A stretch of 64,000 nt of DNA from positions 20,481,798 through 20,545,797 of the forward strand of contig CM055113.1 in the NCBI GenBank assembly GCA_029204225.1. The letters run 5' to 3'. The notes under the pieces are model-generated. The model was given only the letters and a program-made list of their open reading frames with translations, ran no database searches and was not told where the DNA came from. Positions 41,821-54,050 of the stretch are shown here, piece after piece. The stretch is from Diphasiastrum complanatum (Eukaryota > Streptophyta > Lycopodiopsida > Lycopodiales > Lycopodiaceae). The number at the start of each line of letters is the position of its first letter. Position 1 is the stretch's first letter. A program made the position numbers and the translations under genes.

Positions 41821-42689
41821 CTTCCTTGGTTGTTGATGTTAAGGCCTTGTATTCCGACTCGGTTGAAGATAGAGATATTGTATCTTGCCTTTTGGAAAGC
41901 CAAGATACTATGCCATCACATAGAAAGGTAGCAAAAGCACTTGTGGACTTCCAATCCACCTTATCACCTGCAAAATCAGCATCTAAATAGGCCCTTAAGG
42001 CAAGGTTAGATCCATGATACAAAATGCCAAAGTTCTTGGTGGTCGAGATGTACCTCAACACTCTTTTAGCATTTTTCCAATGACAAACCGATGGATTTTG
42101 CATAGATTGGCTAAGCTTACCAACACTATAACATAGATCAAGTCTAGTTATAGTAAGATAGATTAGGGAGCCTGTAAGTCTTCTATATAGTGTGATGTCC
42201 TCAAAGGATGCTTCATCATCACCATTGGAGACTTTTACATTTCGCTCCATAAGAGTATGTACTCTTTTAAAATCTTTCATTTCAAACTTCTCTAAGATAG
42301 AAGATGCATATTTGGATTGACAAATAAAACTCAAATCCTTTCTTCTTGATACTTCTATGCCTAGTATGAAATGAATAACACCAAGATCCAGCATCTTGAT
42401 CTCTCTAGACAATGAAATTTTCACTTCTTTTATATCATTATGATCATTACCACTAAGGATAATGTCATCTACATACAAAATGAGAATGTTGATCTTACCA
42501 TCATTAAATATCAAATACAAAAAAGGTTCATAAGCACTAATTAGAACAAAATTAATAGAGGTCAAGAAGGCAATCAAGCTAGAGTACCAAGCTCTAGGTG
42601 CTTGCTTAAGCCCATAAAAGCTTCTTTGCAACAAACAGGTTGGATTTATTTTCTCTACTCTCCTAAATCCTATTTTAATTTGCCTCCAT

Positions 42690-43480
42690 TCATGCTGCAT
42701 TTTTACTCATGTTGTCGCACAGTCTACATATTTACATGTAAAATAAGACAGGCGAAAAAAAAAGACGAAAAAGACGACACTGTGTTTGTGCACGTGATTT
42801 GTGATAGGCAAAAAAGGCGACACTGCCCTACAAATGTCGAAGGTGCCCTAATAGAAAAATGAAGACACCTGTAAATCAAATCTTAAGGCATTTGTCAGAG
42901 TGTCGCATTTTTTGCATCTTCACCAACGTTCATTTCAGCAAAGGCTGACGTCGCGGCCTTTTCACGCTCATCTCATGCAACTGTGCAAACAGATTTGACA
43001 ACAACAGCAGCCACCCACGATCTCCTACAGACAACACATCCACTTTGTACTTTCTTCATTTGCACACCTGTAAAATTATGTATATGTGTTGGATACCATC
43101 TGCGTATCCAGTGTGTGAAAAATAATAACATCAGAAGCTTATCAGAGATAGATGAAGTAGACGCTTTCGCACATTGATTCATTGTATTGTTAGTAATAGG
43201 TTTATTCCTTTTATAGATTGGATTAACTTTGTAGAGCATGCGGTTTTCTCTGCTATTGTCTTGTGCTCAACAACATTATTGACCTATATATTTTGCTATA
43301 CTTGATCTGATAACAACTCTGTTTGTTCTGCGTTTTGATTTGTGTGCTGTGCTTTTCTACACTCTGTTTGACTCTCTTGATGCTCAATCTAGTAGTCTGT
43401 TCTTAGCGAATTATTATTAGTCTAGCTGTTCGCGACTAATATTTAGTCTTGCCTTTCACGACTAATCCGCGACTGATTAT
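42690..43480 (+). repeat. LTR-like insertion inside the copia pol region
   Basis: Non-coding block that interrupts copia coding sequence. Its end contains gttcgcgactaatatttagtc, resembling the LTR of the element at 44.3-45.7 kb read on the opposite strand. Near its start, tgcatttttactca also occurs in the LTR at 54.1 kb. The TG and CA borders and a target duplication could not be fixed. Best read as a solo or partial LTR in plus orientation. Confidence 0.5.
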
Positions 43481-44344
43481 TAGTCGAGCTTGAGGTGGAT
43501 CCTCAAGGTCTTGATCAATAGGTAGCTCCTCCTCAAATCTTACAAGATCTTTGACATAAGAGTGAATAGTAGCACTTTCATTCATCTTGAAATAATGACC
43601 TTCATCAAAGGTAGCATCTCTGCTCACTAAAATCTTTTTAGTGATAGGATCATAGACTCTATATCCCTTGCTATTTTCACCATAACCAACAAGGACTCCT
43701 TTTATGGATGTAGGATCATCCTTCTTTCTTGTATCTAATGACTGAAAAACGTTACAAGTAGATTCTAAGATCTTTGAGATTTAGCTTCTTACCAAATAGA
43801 GTTTCATAAGGTGTTATGCCTCCAATGGGCTTACATGGCAATCTATTACATAAGTAATTTGCACAAATAGTGGCCTCTCCCCAAAATGATTTAGGTAGAG
43901 AAGAATCTAGCCAGAAAAGCTTTTGCACACTCACAAAGAGTCCTATTCTTTCTCTCAACTATGCCATTTTGTTGAGGACTATAAGTACATGTAAGCTCTC
44001 TTTTAATACCATTGGATTCACAAAACTCTATCATCCTGGTGGCTCTGTATTCTTCACCATTATCACTTCTCAATACTTTTACTTTAGCATCAAGTTGATT
44101 CTCTACTAGAGTTTTGAACTTTACAAAAGACTCAAACACCTTACTTTTGGAATCCAAAAGCTCAATCCAAGTGTATCTAAAGTAATCATCAGTAAAAGTT
44201 ACATAATTAATGCACCTTCATTAGATTCTTTAGAAAAAGGATGCACATCATTATTAACGAGATCTAATGACTTAGAAGATCTAGTGGAAATGGTAGCTTG
44301 TGAGCCTTTGAAAGGCTACAAGCCTCACAACTCTGAAAAAACAA

Positions 44345-45731
44345 AGTGTTTCTATTACCAAAGCTCTGCTAGCTCTCGACTCCCTTCCTGATGAAAAATC
44401 TCGAAGACCTCGAAAACGAAATGTTTGTGAACAACAGGAGAAGGCCAAACGACGCGAAAGAAAAATGTTCGCGATACCCGAAGGTCAAATACTTTCGACA
44501 CCTCATGCACGAAAGGACTGAGAAAATCAAAGAAGTACCATAAAGTATCCTGATATGATGTGTGTCGAAAAGACGTATGTGAAGATTGGTCGAATAAGAT
44601 TCGAATAAAAAGAATTTGTAGGTCGAATAATATCCGAATAAAAAAAATTCAAACAACAAGAAAGAAAAACTTATCGTGCGTAGCGGAATAGACTATCTTT
44701 CTCTTTCTTCATGCATGACTACGCCTATCAATTTCAAACAAAACAATAGTGATAGAAATCTCGTTCGATCTTATAGTAACTAGCTTTGAAATCATCAATG
44801 CTACAATGATTTCATAGCCAAACAATGATGCATCGAATTATCAGACAAATAATTAGTCGCGAAGAACTACAGAAATGCATACATTCTGAGACGAACCTGA
44901 ACGCAATAAAAGATAGTATTGATTCAGTATGAAAGCGAAACAGAAGTAAATGAGTACAATAAGTTGCAAATCGAAGTCGCATACTCTAAGCTATCTCTAA
45001 GCGGCTAAAATGAAAGTCTGAATTAAGCGCAATGTTGATAAGCAGTAAGCGCATTAGAAATCTCTAAACAACTCTAAGAAGTGAGCTAGAATGCTCAAGA
45101 GTGCTCAAGCTCGCAGACTTGGGAGAGAGAGAGCTAACTATTCAATACTTGCTGATCTATTGATCAAAAATTTCAAAACTTGAAAGAGATGTATGAACAG
45201 CTGATTTATACTAAGTAACTAGGTCGTCAAATGCGATTGCCAGTTGGCTGGTGTCCGCTGGCATTCATCTAGTTCCTTCTCAAAAATTGATTGTTGATAA
45301 GTGATGAAAATTGGCCGTAAACACTATGTCTGCATAAATGAACTAAAACTGTCACTCTGCAGAAATGAATTAAAACTGACACAGATGATAGTGTCGCAAA
45401 AAGACAACAGTGTCGGCTTTTTGCAAAAAAGACGACAGTGTCATAAAATCTCATTTCCTTAATATTGCGATAGCCCCACACTTTGCTAGAGCCATTTTCT
45501 TTACATTTCAGGCACTTTGAAAAAATGCAAAAAATGTGACTCTACAATTTAACTCGCAAGACGAAAAATACAAAACTGTCGTCGAACTCCGTGTATTTTT
45601 GCAGACTATGTGAAAACACTTGTAAATCTACAGACTGTGTAAAGACACTAAGAAAATCTGCAAAACTGGATAAACAATGGATGAGGATAAAAACCGATTA
45701 GTCGATTAGTAAGAAGGATAATAATCCAACA
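44345..45731 (-). repeat. 3' LTR region of copia element 45.7-48.0 kb (outer end uncertain)
   Basis: The minus strand starts TGTTGGATTATTATCC at 45731, directly after the polypurine tract AAGGGGGAG. The first ~100 bases recur at 47989-47892. It contains a TATA-like TAGTATAAATC near 45215 and copies of a gacgacagtgtc motif. The outer border is probably between 44345 and 44700. Confidence 0.6.
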
Positions 45732-47989
45732 CTCCCCCTTAATCTGAATCCTTGAATGCCTTGACCTTAGAACTTAGTTCTACATAGAATCTTATGTGTG
45801 CTTCCAAACTTTATGCTTTGGTTAAAATATATGTTGTCATATCTTGCGTTCTACAGTTTTGCAATCTGACCTCTTCGATGAGAACTTTGCTTCTGACGAA
45901 ATGATACTTCAGTTCAATGTGCTTACTCCTAGAATGAAATCTAGGGTTGGTAGATAAAGCAATGGCACTTTGATTATTACAAAACAATGTCGTCGGAGCA
46001 TATTGATTCAGACCGATATCTGAGAATAAATTTTTTTTTTATTGCTTCCTTTGTAGCTTGAGAGGCTGTGATATACTCTGATGCAGTGGAAGATAGAGCT
46101 ATTGAAGATTGCTTGCGATTGTCCTAGGAAATTGGACCATTATTGAGGAAGAATGCAAATCTAGAAGTGAATTTACGAGTGTCTACATCTCCTGCCCAAC
46201 TTGCATCTATGTAACCACTGAGTAAATTGAGTTTGTCATTGTTGACTACTCCATAACAAATGCAAAAGTCCATAAAAGCTCGAAGATATCTCATGACTCT
46301 GATAAGAGTTTTCCAATGTGTTACACCAGGATTAGTCATAAACTGACTGCGAAAGCTATGTCTGGCCTGGTACAGATCATGGCGTACATAAGAGATCCTA
46401 TAATAGAATGGTAAGGATACTCATGCATCTGTTGCTTCTCATAAATTGTTTGGGGACACTGGTCCTTTGACAATTTGAGACCTGGTTCCATTGGTGAGAG
46501 AGCTAACTTGAAATTAATCAGATTATATCTGACTAACATGTTGTAGATGTACCTCTGTTGGGTAATGTAGACCAACTTCTGTTTTCTGTCTCTATGGATT
46601 TGTATACCAAGGCAGAAATGAGCTTCGCCCAAATTGGTCATGTCGAATTTGGAAGATAACATTGTCTTGGCCTCTTTTATAAGATCGGTACTGTTGCTAA
46701 AAAACAATGTATCATCCACATATAGAGTGATAATGATAAAAGACTGCTGCACTACTTTGAAGTAAACATTTGAATATGAAGGTGTGTAGCCATGATCAAT
46801 AAGGAAAGTATTGATCCCTTGAAACCATGCTCGAGCAGATTGCTTCAAGCCATAAAGTGTCTTATGGAATTTACACACATGATTGTGTTTACCCTCGATA
46901 ATATAACCTTCGGATTGCACCATGTAAATGTCTTCTTCGATAACTCCATTGAGATATGTTGTCTGTACATCCATTTGATGTATTTCCAAATCTGTTGCAA
47001 CAGCAAATGATAGCAAAAGTCGAATAGAAGAATGCTTGACTACTAGACTGAAGGTCTCAATGTAATCGACGTTGTATACTTGAAAAAATCCTTTGGCGAC
47101 AAGTCATGCCTTTCTCCTATTGATGCTTCCATCTGCATTGTACTTGACTTTGAAAATCCATTTGCAATCAACTACGTTTCTGCTAGCAGGTAATTCGACA
47201 ACTATCCATGTTCGGTTCTTGATAAGAGATAAATACTCTTCATCCATAGCTTCTTTCTAGAGATCTGAATCTAGCTGATTGAGTGCCTCTTGGACAAACG
47301 TCGGTTTCTGAACAAGGTAGGCTGCAGAGTCGTCGATATACCGATTAGGTGGTTTGCCTACTCTCAAAGATCTTCTGGGTAATAGAGGAAGTTGATCATT
47401 TTCATCATACTGTAGTTGCTAAACTGCAACATCATCATCTTGTGATTCACCGTTGTTTGTTGTTTGTCAAAAGTAGAAGAGCTTGGACTTTCAATGAGAA
47501 TAGTCGATTGAGGAACTGAAAAGTTTAATATGTCAGGAGAATTTGACAGGTTGGCTACATGGGGACTGTCTTTTCCTTTGAGGTCTTGAAACTGATCTTC
47601 GATGAAGATGACATCCCGGCTAGTGAATATCTTCGACTCGATGGGATCGAACAATTTGTAGGCTTGATCTGAAGTAGTTTAGCTGATGAAAATACATTTG
47701 ATACTCTGGAAGTCGAGCTTCTTCCTGAGATCACGAGGTATCTGCGCAAAAGGAGTACATCCAAAAACTCGTAGGTTTGATTAAAAAAGGTTTGGTACCT
47801 GTCCAAACTTCAAATGGTGTTTTGTCTGAGAGACCTTCAGCAGGACATTTGTTCTGAATATAGGTTGCTGTTGAAACAGCTTCAGCCCAGCAGACTGTGT
47901 AAAGACACGGGAAAATCTGCAGAACTGGATAAACAATGGATGAGGATTAAAACCGATTAGTTGATTAGTAAGAAAAAAAAAATCCAACA
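45732..47989 (-). mobile_element. Ty1/copia element with a large 5' deletion
   Basis: On the minus strand a ~100-bp LTR start (47989-47892, TGTTGGATTTTT) is fused directly to the late integrase region (WAEAVSTATYIQNKCP then KTPFEVWTGTKP, 47890-47790). Next come a linker, reverse transcriptase 47016-46336 (MDVQTTYLNG, LYGLKQSARAWF, YVDD at about 46719-46711), RNase H (IDASWAGDVDTRKFTS, then SSTASEY near 46090) and the polypurine tract AAGGGGGAG (45740-45732). The rest of the 5' LTR, the primer site, gag, protease and the integrase core are missing. A few stops occur. Confidence 0.85.
46336..47016 (-). pseudogene. Copia reverse transcriptase, longest intact stretch
   Basis: 226-codon open frame with MDVQTTYLNG, KTLYGLKQSARAWF, TLYVDD, FDMTNLGEAHFCLGIQI and ICTRPDIAFAVSL, covering most of the catalytic domain. 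It is continued by RNase H after a stop near 46335. Not autonomous because the upstream pol and gag are gone. Confidence 0.85.
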
Positions 47990-48289
47990 ATATGATGATG
48001 TCAGCAGAAGAGCGTTAGGATGTGTCTAATTTGTTGCTCTTGTAATCTGAGATTAGTCTTAGATTGTTTAATCTATCTAATAAAAAATGTTACTCTAAAT
48101 ATATGTAGTTGCTAGATGCACTAATGATACACACAGACACAGATAGACAAAATACATAATAGAGAAGTCCGCCAATGAGTGAGACAATTTTGTAGACAGG
48201 ATCCACAGAGATCCAAGAAGTCCACCAGTAAGCGAAACACTATTCGTGGAAGAACACCACTTCTCTCACGCCAATGTGTTGTGTGGGGC
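47990..48289. other. Short AT-rich stretch between two LTR elements
   Basis: No frame or element border recognised, apart from its position between the deleted copia element and the non-coding LTR element. Confidence 0.4.
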
Positions 48290-50747
48290 TGTATAAGAGA
48301 AGCTTCTTAGATCCGGCTTACAAATCACAAACACAATAATAACACACTATGGAGAAACCACCCAACCAAGTAGAAGCATCCAATCAAACTCTAGAAGCCT
48401 CACCCCCAAGCCAAGGAACAAGAAACATGAATGTAGAGTGAGAGCCTGGCAATGAATCCAAAACCATGATGAGGAGTAGGACGAGTTTGGACCCAATATA
48501 TAGAGCCAAAAGCATCTTGGGCACATAGCCATGCATAGCCCTAATTTCTTATACCTAGATTCACCTAGAATAGAGTCCTAAGCATGGACCAACTATTCAT
48601 AGAATTGCTATTGATAACTCTACACATGCATACATTGTCTCATACCTTGTCTAAACTCCATTTAGTGTGTTTTGGGCCTCACAAAGACATTAGTTACTTT
48701 CGGGTCACGTCCAGTATGATGTGGCATAACTAACAATTTGTTTCACTGGAGTAATGTATATCCAAGACTAAGAGGATACTGTATCCTATGTACTGGTCAT
48801 GGATAGAACATTCTTCCCTCCTTAAATTGTTTTTATCCTTAACTAAACTTCGAGAAATTTTTCTTTATGCTATCAACTCTCTCCCACGAATCATCATCCT
48901 CAGTACGACCCTTCCACCGAAAGCACTCAGAGATAGAACAATTTCTCAATTGTTTATCTCTGGTTCTGAGCATTTTATTAGGTTCCAAAGGTACACTAAA
49001 CGACAAATCTTCCAAATGGGATAAATCCTCATTCAATCCAAATGTATCACCATCATGTAAACTTCGATTCACTGTTCGATTCTTAATTTTAACTTATTTT
49101 GTCACAATTATAGAATTTTACATAAATTCAAGTTCTACGGAAATTGTTTGCTATAAAACCCAGTTTTGTATCTATCAACCACTCAAAACAGATCTAAACT
49201 AGTCATGCATGTCAGAATCAATCTTAGAATCAACATGCAGACATTCCATGCTAGCACAGTATTTCAAAATAGGAAATTGACATGCATGCAATCAGAACAA
49301 TTCGAAATTCTACCAAATTTGCTCACAAAATCGCAAAACTTCAGATGATCATATCTTTGGCTACAAGACACCAAATTGGGTGTTGTAAAGCTCAGTACAA
49401 AGGGAGACCTAGTGAACAAGACACTTGCCATGTCATCTTGCCACCTAGGATTCACATGTGTGAGTTTAAAAACAGCCAAGTAACTTGTAGGAGGGCGCAC
49501 TTTTCCGAGGCCAATCAGCATAAAAACTTGCAAACACTCAACCAAGCCTAAAAGTGATGATCCAAAAAGTCTTAAATGGTCTCTAAGAGTTCCACGAAGC
49601 CTTCATACAGATCCTATGAAGCAGTATGGGCTGAGAACCATGAATTTTTTATTTCTAGAAGTCAAAATTGCTACAAACTTGATGGAATTGAAACATAAGC
49701 CTCTACCCATCAATTTACAGGTTTGATAGCTTGCTGGGAAGGTAAAAAGGAATAAAAATCAAGTTGTAAAAAATCCAGAATGATCCCCTTATGGAATTAG
49801 AGAAATCCATCCCCCAAAATAGTAAAAAATTGGTCAATTTTTTACTATTTTTGACTTCCTACAAACCAAATTGCTGGAATTCTTGGCTCTAGATTCTAGG
49901 ACATTTTCAAAAGACTATGACTCATCTTTTCCTAGCTTCAATTGATGTTTAACAACCTCCTACCATCCAATTTCATGAAAAAACGAACAAAAATCATGAA
50001 TTTTGGCCCTTTCTAGGTTTATTCTCCATGCCCAATTGGAATTTAATGGCAAGAACGTTTTCCAAACCTACATGCAATCCAATACATAGAGTTATAACCA
50101 ACCAATTGATATGAACTTGCTGGATTTTGAATTCTACCCTCAATTCCGTGCCAAAATCATAAAAAACAAGCCAAAAGAGCCTAGAATCCAAATACATGGG
50201 AAGATCCAATATGCAACCTGAATTTCAACTACTTCAAAGTGAACTAACTTGCTGGAAATTTCAGACCCATAACTAGTTTTGAGCTACACATGCTGAAACT
50301 CCAAAAAGACACCAAAAATTGATTTCCTAGTTCAATTCTCCATAAACCACAATGAATTCGAGAGAGATATGGCTCATGCAAATTGAAATTGAGAGGATCC
50401 ACCAACGTGCAACCTTGCTCCACTCCTTGGATGAGAATACTTTGTTGATTACCACCAAGCTCCAATGAAAAGCACCACCTCTCCAAACTTGTAAGCCTTG
50501 CTCTGATACCACTATAAGGGAAGCTCCTTAGATCCTGCTTACAAATCACAAATACAATGATAACACACTATGGAGAAACCATCCAACCAGGTAGAAGCAT
50601 CCAATCAAACTCTAAAAGCCTCACCCCCAAGCCAAGGAACAAGAAACATGAATGTAAAGTGAGAGCCTGGCAATGAATCCAAAACCATGATGAGGAGTAG
50701 GGCGAGTTTGGACCCAATATATAGAGCCAAAAGCATCATGGGCACAT
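48290..50747 (-). mobile_element. Non-autonomous LTR retrotransposon without coding capacity (TRIM/LARD-like)
   Basis: Two direct repeats (48290-48810; and 50513-50747, truncated) share aagagaagctt/aagggaagctcc starts and long near-identical tracts through gagccaaaagcatc. On the minus strand a primer site TGGTATCAGAGC (50511-50500) sits next to the right repeat. A purine tract aaggagggaagaa (48823-48811) sits next to the left one, so the element points minus. The ~1.7-kb interior has no retroviral-type domain on either strand. The right LTR stops abruptly at 50747, where a different LTR begins. Confidence 0.78.
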
Positions 50748-51112
50748 CGTTCTTACATTTCTTTATATCAGAATATGAATATCAGAGAATTGCATAGCTG
50801 CCTCAGACGCGTTTTCTGCAATATCTCTTTATGGTAGTCTAAGACTCCTACACTGATACTCTTAATCAACACAATCAGAACAACTCTATCATAACTCCGT
50901 TCTCCAAGTAATCCAGATCCTTATCATCAGTTTCATTGTTTCCTTTGTTGGGACGATGACCTTCATTTTCACTAAGGCCCAGACCTTGTTACTCCCAACA
51001 GAGTGGTATCAGAATGATGTTTTGGATTTACTAGAGTCTAGGATATTAATACATTCTTGTTTTTGAGCTAGTTTATATTCTGTTTGTGTTCAATCTCTGT
51101 TCATCGATCATA

Positions 51113-51799
51113 ATGGAAGGTTCAACCTCTGAGATCCACTTGATCAACAAGTTCAACGGAGATGATTTTCACATGTGGAGATTCAAGATGAGGATGATCT
51201 TGATTGAAAAGGAGCTATGAGAATACGTAAACGGTTCGATAGCCAGACCAGGTCTGACAGCATGGGAAGCAAAAGATGGCAAAGCACTTGTCATTGTATC
51301 CTTGAATCTGAAGGACACTCAGATTGCTCACATATCAAACAGTACCACCTCCAAAGAAGCGTGAGGTATCTTAACAAGTATCTACGAGACTTCAGATGTA
51401 TCGACTCGTCTCTTCTTGAGAAAGAAGGCCCTTACACTCAAGATGAGCGAAGGCACCTCAGTCAATGATCATCTAAACGAGTTCAAACAGTTGCTGAATC
51501 AACTTGCTACAATAGGTTCCCCTATTTCTGAAGAAGATTCAACAATGTCTCTTCTCGCCAGTCTTTCATCCTCCTACGACAACCTAGTATTGCTCTTGAG
51601 CAATACTCGTGCACTATCACTCCAGAAGCTGACAGCAAGTCTGTTGCAGAAAGAAGTTAGGAGAAAGAGCTTATCTACAATGAGTACCAAGTCAATGACA
51701 TTATACTCTAATAAGCAACAGTCCAAGAAGAAGAACTTGAAGGACGGGGCAAAACAGTCAGATTCAACGCAACAACAACAACAACAACAACACAATTGA
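51113..51799 (+). pseudogene. Copia Gag (broken)
   Basis: Opens at 51113 with LINKFNGDDFHMWRFKMRM, the copia Gag start, then meets a stop at about 51218. The second half (51416-51799) shows the UBN2-type pattern MSEGTSVNDHLNEFKQLLNQL and LLASLSSSYDNLV, followed by a Lys-rich tail and a CAA repeat encoding poly-Gln. No intact CCHC knuckle was seen after it. Confidence 0.82.
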
Positions 51800-51965
51800 C
51801 AACAACAACCATCCAAAACCAAACTCTTTTGCAAATACTACAAGAGATCTAATCACGACAGGATTGTGAGATCCTCAAACACAATGAAGCGAGGAAGAAT
51901 ATGCAGCAGCACCAAGAAGGAGATTCTGACTTTGTCCGAAATTTTCAAAAAGATGAGAATGCACT

Positions 51966-52250
51966 GTGGTACAAGACCAACCAAGCAAAAATACCTGCAA
52001 ATGGCATCTCGATTCAGGTGCTTCACAACACATAATGCTATGTAAGAACCTAGTTTCTACTCTCACAACAACGAGATTAAAATACATTTTCTTCGGAGAC
52101 TCAAGCTCACACAAAGTCGAAGGCCAAGGTTCTATTCGACTACAGTTCCCTGATGGCATCACTAGACAGTTAGATGATATACTTTACGTACCCAAGTTAA
52201 CAAAGAATTTATTATCTATAAGCAAGATCACTAACAGTCAATGCTCGGTT
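51966..52250 (+). pseudogene. Copia protease
   Basis: Carries the aspartic protease signature WHLDSGASQHI and continues through ILYVPKLTKNLLSISKI, the usual copia protease end. The frame then jumps into unrelated or deleted sequence, where the pre-integrase zinc region should start. Confidence 0.82.
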
Positions 52251-52339
52251 GGGCCAAGAACTTTTGGGCTAAACCAAGTCTCAAACATCTACATGTGTTT
52301 GGATGTCTTTGCTATCCACAAATACCGTTTGATCTGACC

Positions 52340-52500
52340 CAGTAAGTTGTAAGTGTGTTTTCATTGGCTACTCAGCATCACATAAGGCATACCACATTTA
52401 TGATGTTGATACAGGTCAAATCTCAGTCAGCCACAATGTTGTCTTCCTTGAAGACAAATATCATGATTTCAAGCAGAATCATGAAATGTAGGAGTTTGTT
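52340..52500 (+). pseudogene. Remnant of the copia integrase C-terminal region
   Basis: Encodes CVFIGYSASHKAYHIYDVDTG with SVSHNVVFLED, the typical post-integrase block of copia Pol. The zinc-binding and catalytic regions expected between protease and this block are absent. Confidence 0.75.
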
Positions 52501-52789
52501 CCAACAACTCCATTCATCGTCGATAGGCCCAGGACCTACGATCGTTCCCAGAAGCTGAAGATATCCTAGTCAGAAAAACACTTGCTCAAGCACTTGCAGT
52601 TCGAAGATCTACATGACAAAGACAGCAACCTGATCGTTTCATCCCTCAAGCGTTCATCAGTCATGATGAACCTGCCACTGTTGCAGAAGCAATGTCTATG
52701 TCAGATGCAAACAATTGAAAAGCCGCTATAGATGCTTAGTACGATTTTTTTGATGAAGAATAAGACCGAGAGTCTAATTAATCCTCCTG

Positions 52790-54031
52790 CAGGTATAAAA
52801 CCGATTGACTTTAACTGGATCTTCAAGCTAAAAGTTAAGCCAGATGGATCAATATCCAAATAGAAAGCTAGATTAGTGGTTAAAGGATTTGAGCAAGTTT
52901 ATGGAATAGATTACACTGACACCTTCAGTCCAGTGGTAAAGCATCAATCTATTCGCACCTTGCTGGTTATAACTGTTGCAGAAGACTTGGACATTTACCA
53001 AATGGACGTCCATACAGCGTTCCTTCACGAATATATACAAGAAGAAATATTCATTTATCAACGTCCCTCAAGGCCAAGAACATTTGGTATGTAAATTGCA
53101 TAAGACACTATATGACCTCAAGCAAGCTCCTAGGGCTTGGTATGATAGAACCAATCTACTAGGTATGGAGATCAACAGAGATCGCGCAAGCAGAAGGATT
53201 ACTCTAAGCCAAGAGTCCTATCTAAATAGTGTACTTCGCAAATATGACATGGAGGACAACATTTTAATAGACACACTCATGGATCCAGGATCCAAGTTGT
53301 CTATAGACATGTGCCTCAAAACTCAAGCAGATCAGCAAGAAATGTTCAAATATCCTTATCAGTCTATCATAGGATCTATAATGCATTTAATGATCTGCAC
53401 ACGACCCGATCTAGCTTATGTGGTACGCACATTGTCTCAATACATGTCCAATAGCATACAACATTGGAAGGCTCTACAAAGAGTACTGAAGTACATCCAA
53501 ACAACGAATCACTATGCTTTGAGCTATAACGATAATACATAAACTGCACTTTCGCTGGTCACATATTCAGATTCAGATTGGACAGGAGACGTGAATACCA
53601 GAGAATCCACATCAGGTTATATTTGTTTCCTTGTAGGAGGACCCATTTCATGCAACAACAGAAAGCAGAAATGCATTTCGTTGTCCTCTACAGAATTCGA
53701 ATACGTTGCAGCTACATCAGCAGTAAAGAAAATGATTTGGCTCAGAAGGTTGTTACAGGATTTGCAATTTCCAAAGATCGGTCCAACAATACTCCAGTGC
53801 GACAATCAGAGCTACATAGCTCTATGTCTGAACCCACGTACTCATACTAGAACTAAACACAGAGAAATTCAGTTCCATTTTTTTAGAGAAAAAATTCAAA
53901 ATAAAAATGTTTTACTAAGTTATTGTCATACAGACAATATGTTGGTTGATATTTTGACAAAATCATTGTCAAGAGATAAGCATTCTACTTTATTAGATAT
54001 GATAAATCTCAATTGTAATTCAAATTCGTAG
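52790..54031 (+). pseudogene. Copia reverse transcriptase / RNase H with catalytic-site deletion
   Basis: Reverse transcriptase part: FNWIFKLKVKPDGS, then stop, then KARLVVKGFEQVYGIDY, TFSPVVKHQSIRTLL, IYQMDVHTAFL. After a shift come VCKLHKTLYDLKQAPRAWY and directly LLGMEINRD. The segment holding YVDD, normally between these two blocks, is gone (junction near 53150). RNase H: YSDSDWTGD, STSGYICFL, SLSSTEFEYVAA, then the C-terminal HHR-type tail LVDILTKSL. The product cannot be an active polymerase. Confidence 0.88.
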
Positions 54032-54050
54032 TGATAAGCTTAAGAGGGAA

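Larger units (their letters stand above)
41356..44340 (-). mobile_element. Ty1/copia pol region, degenerate, with nested LTR-like insertion
   Basis: Minus-strand order: integrase (44338-43750), reverse transcriptase (42700 downward), RNase H (to about 41520), polypurine tract, LTR, the copia order. Integrase: CEACSLSKAHKLPFP, SDNGEEY, TYSPQQNGIVERKNRTL. Reverse transcriptase: LYGLKQAPRAWY in the form FYGLKQAPRAWY and catalytic YVDD at about 42475-42464. RNase H: DADFAGD and SSTESEYKAL. The segment at about 42690-43480 is an unrelated LTR-like insert that replaces the start of the reverse transcriptase. Gag and the 5' LTR are missing. Confidence 0.85.

Noticed and set aside
51770-51800. Poly-Gln tract as a possible regulatory protein domain
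   Set aside because: It is a CAA repeat at the end of a broken copia Gag frame.
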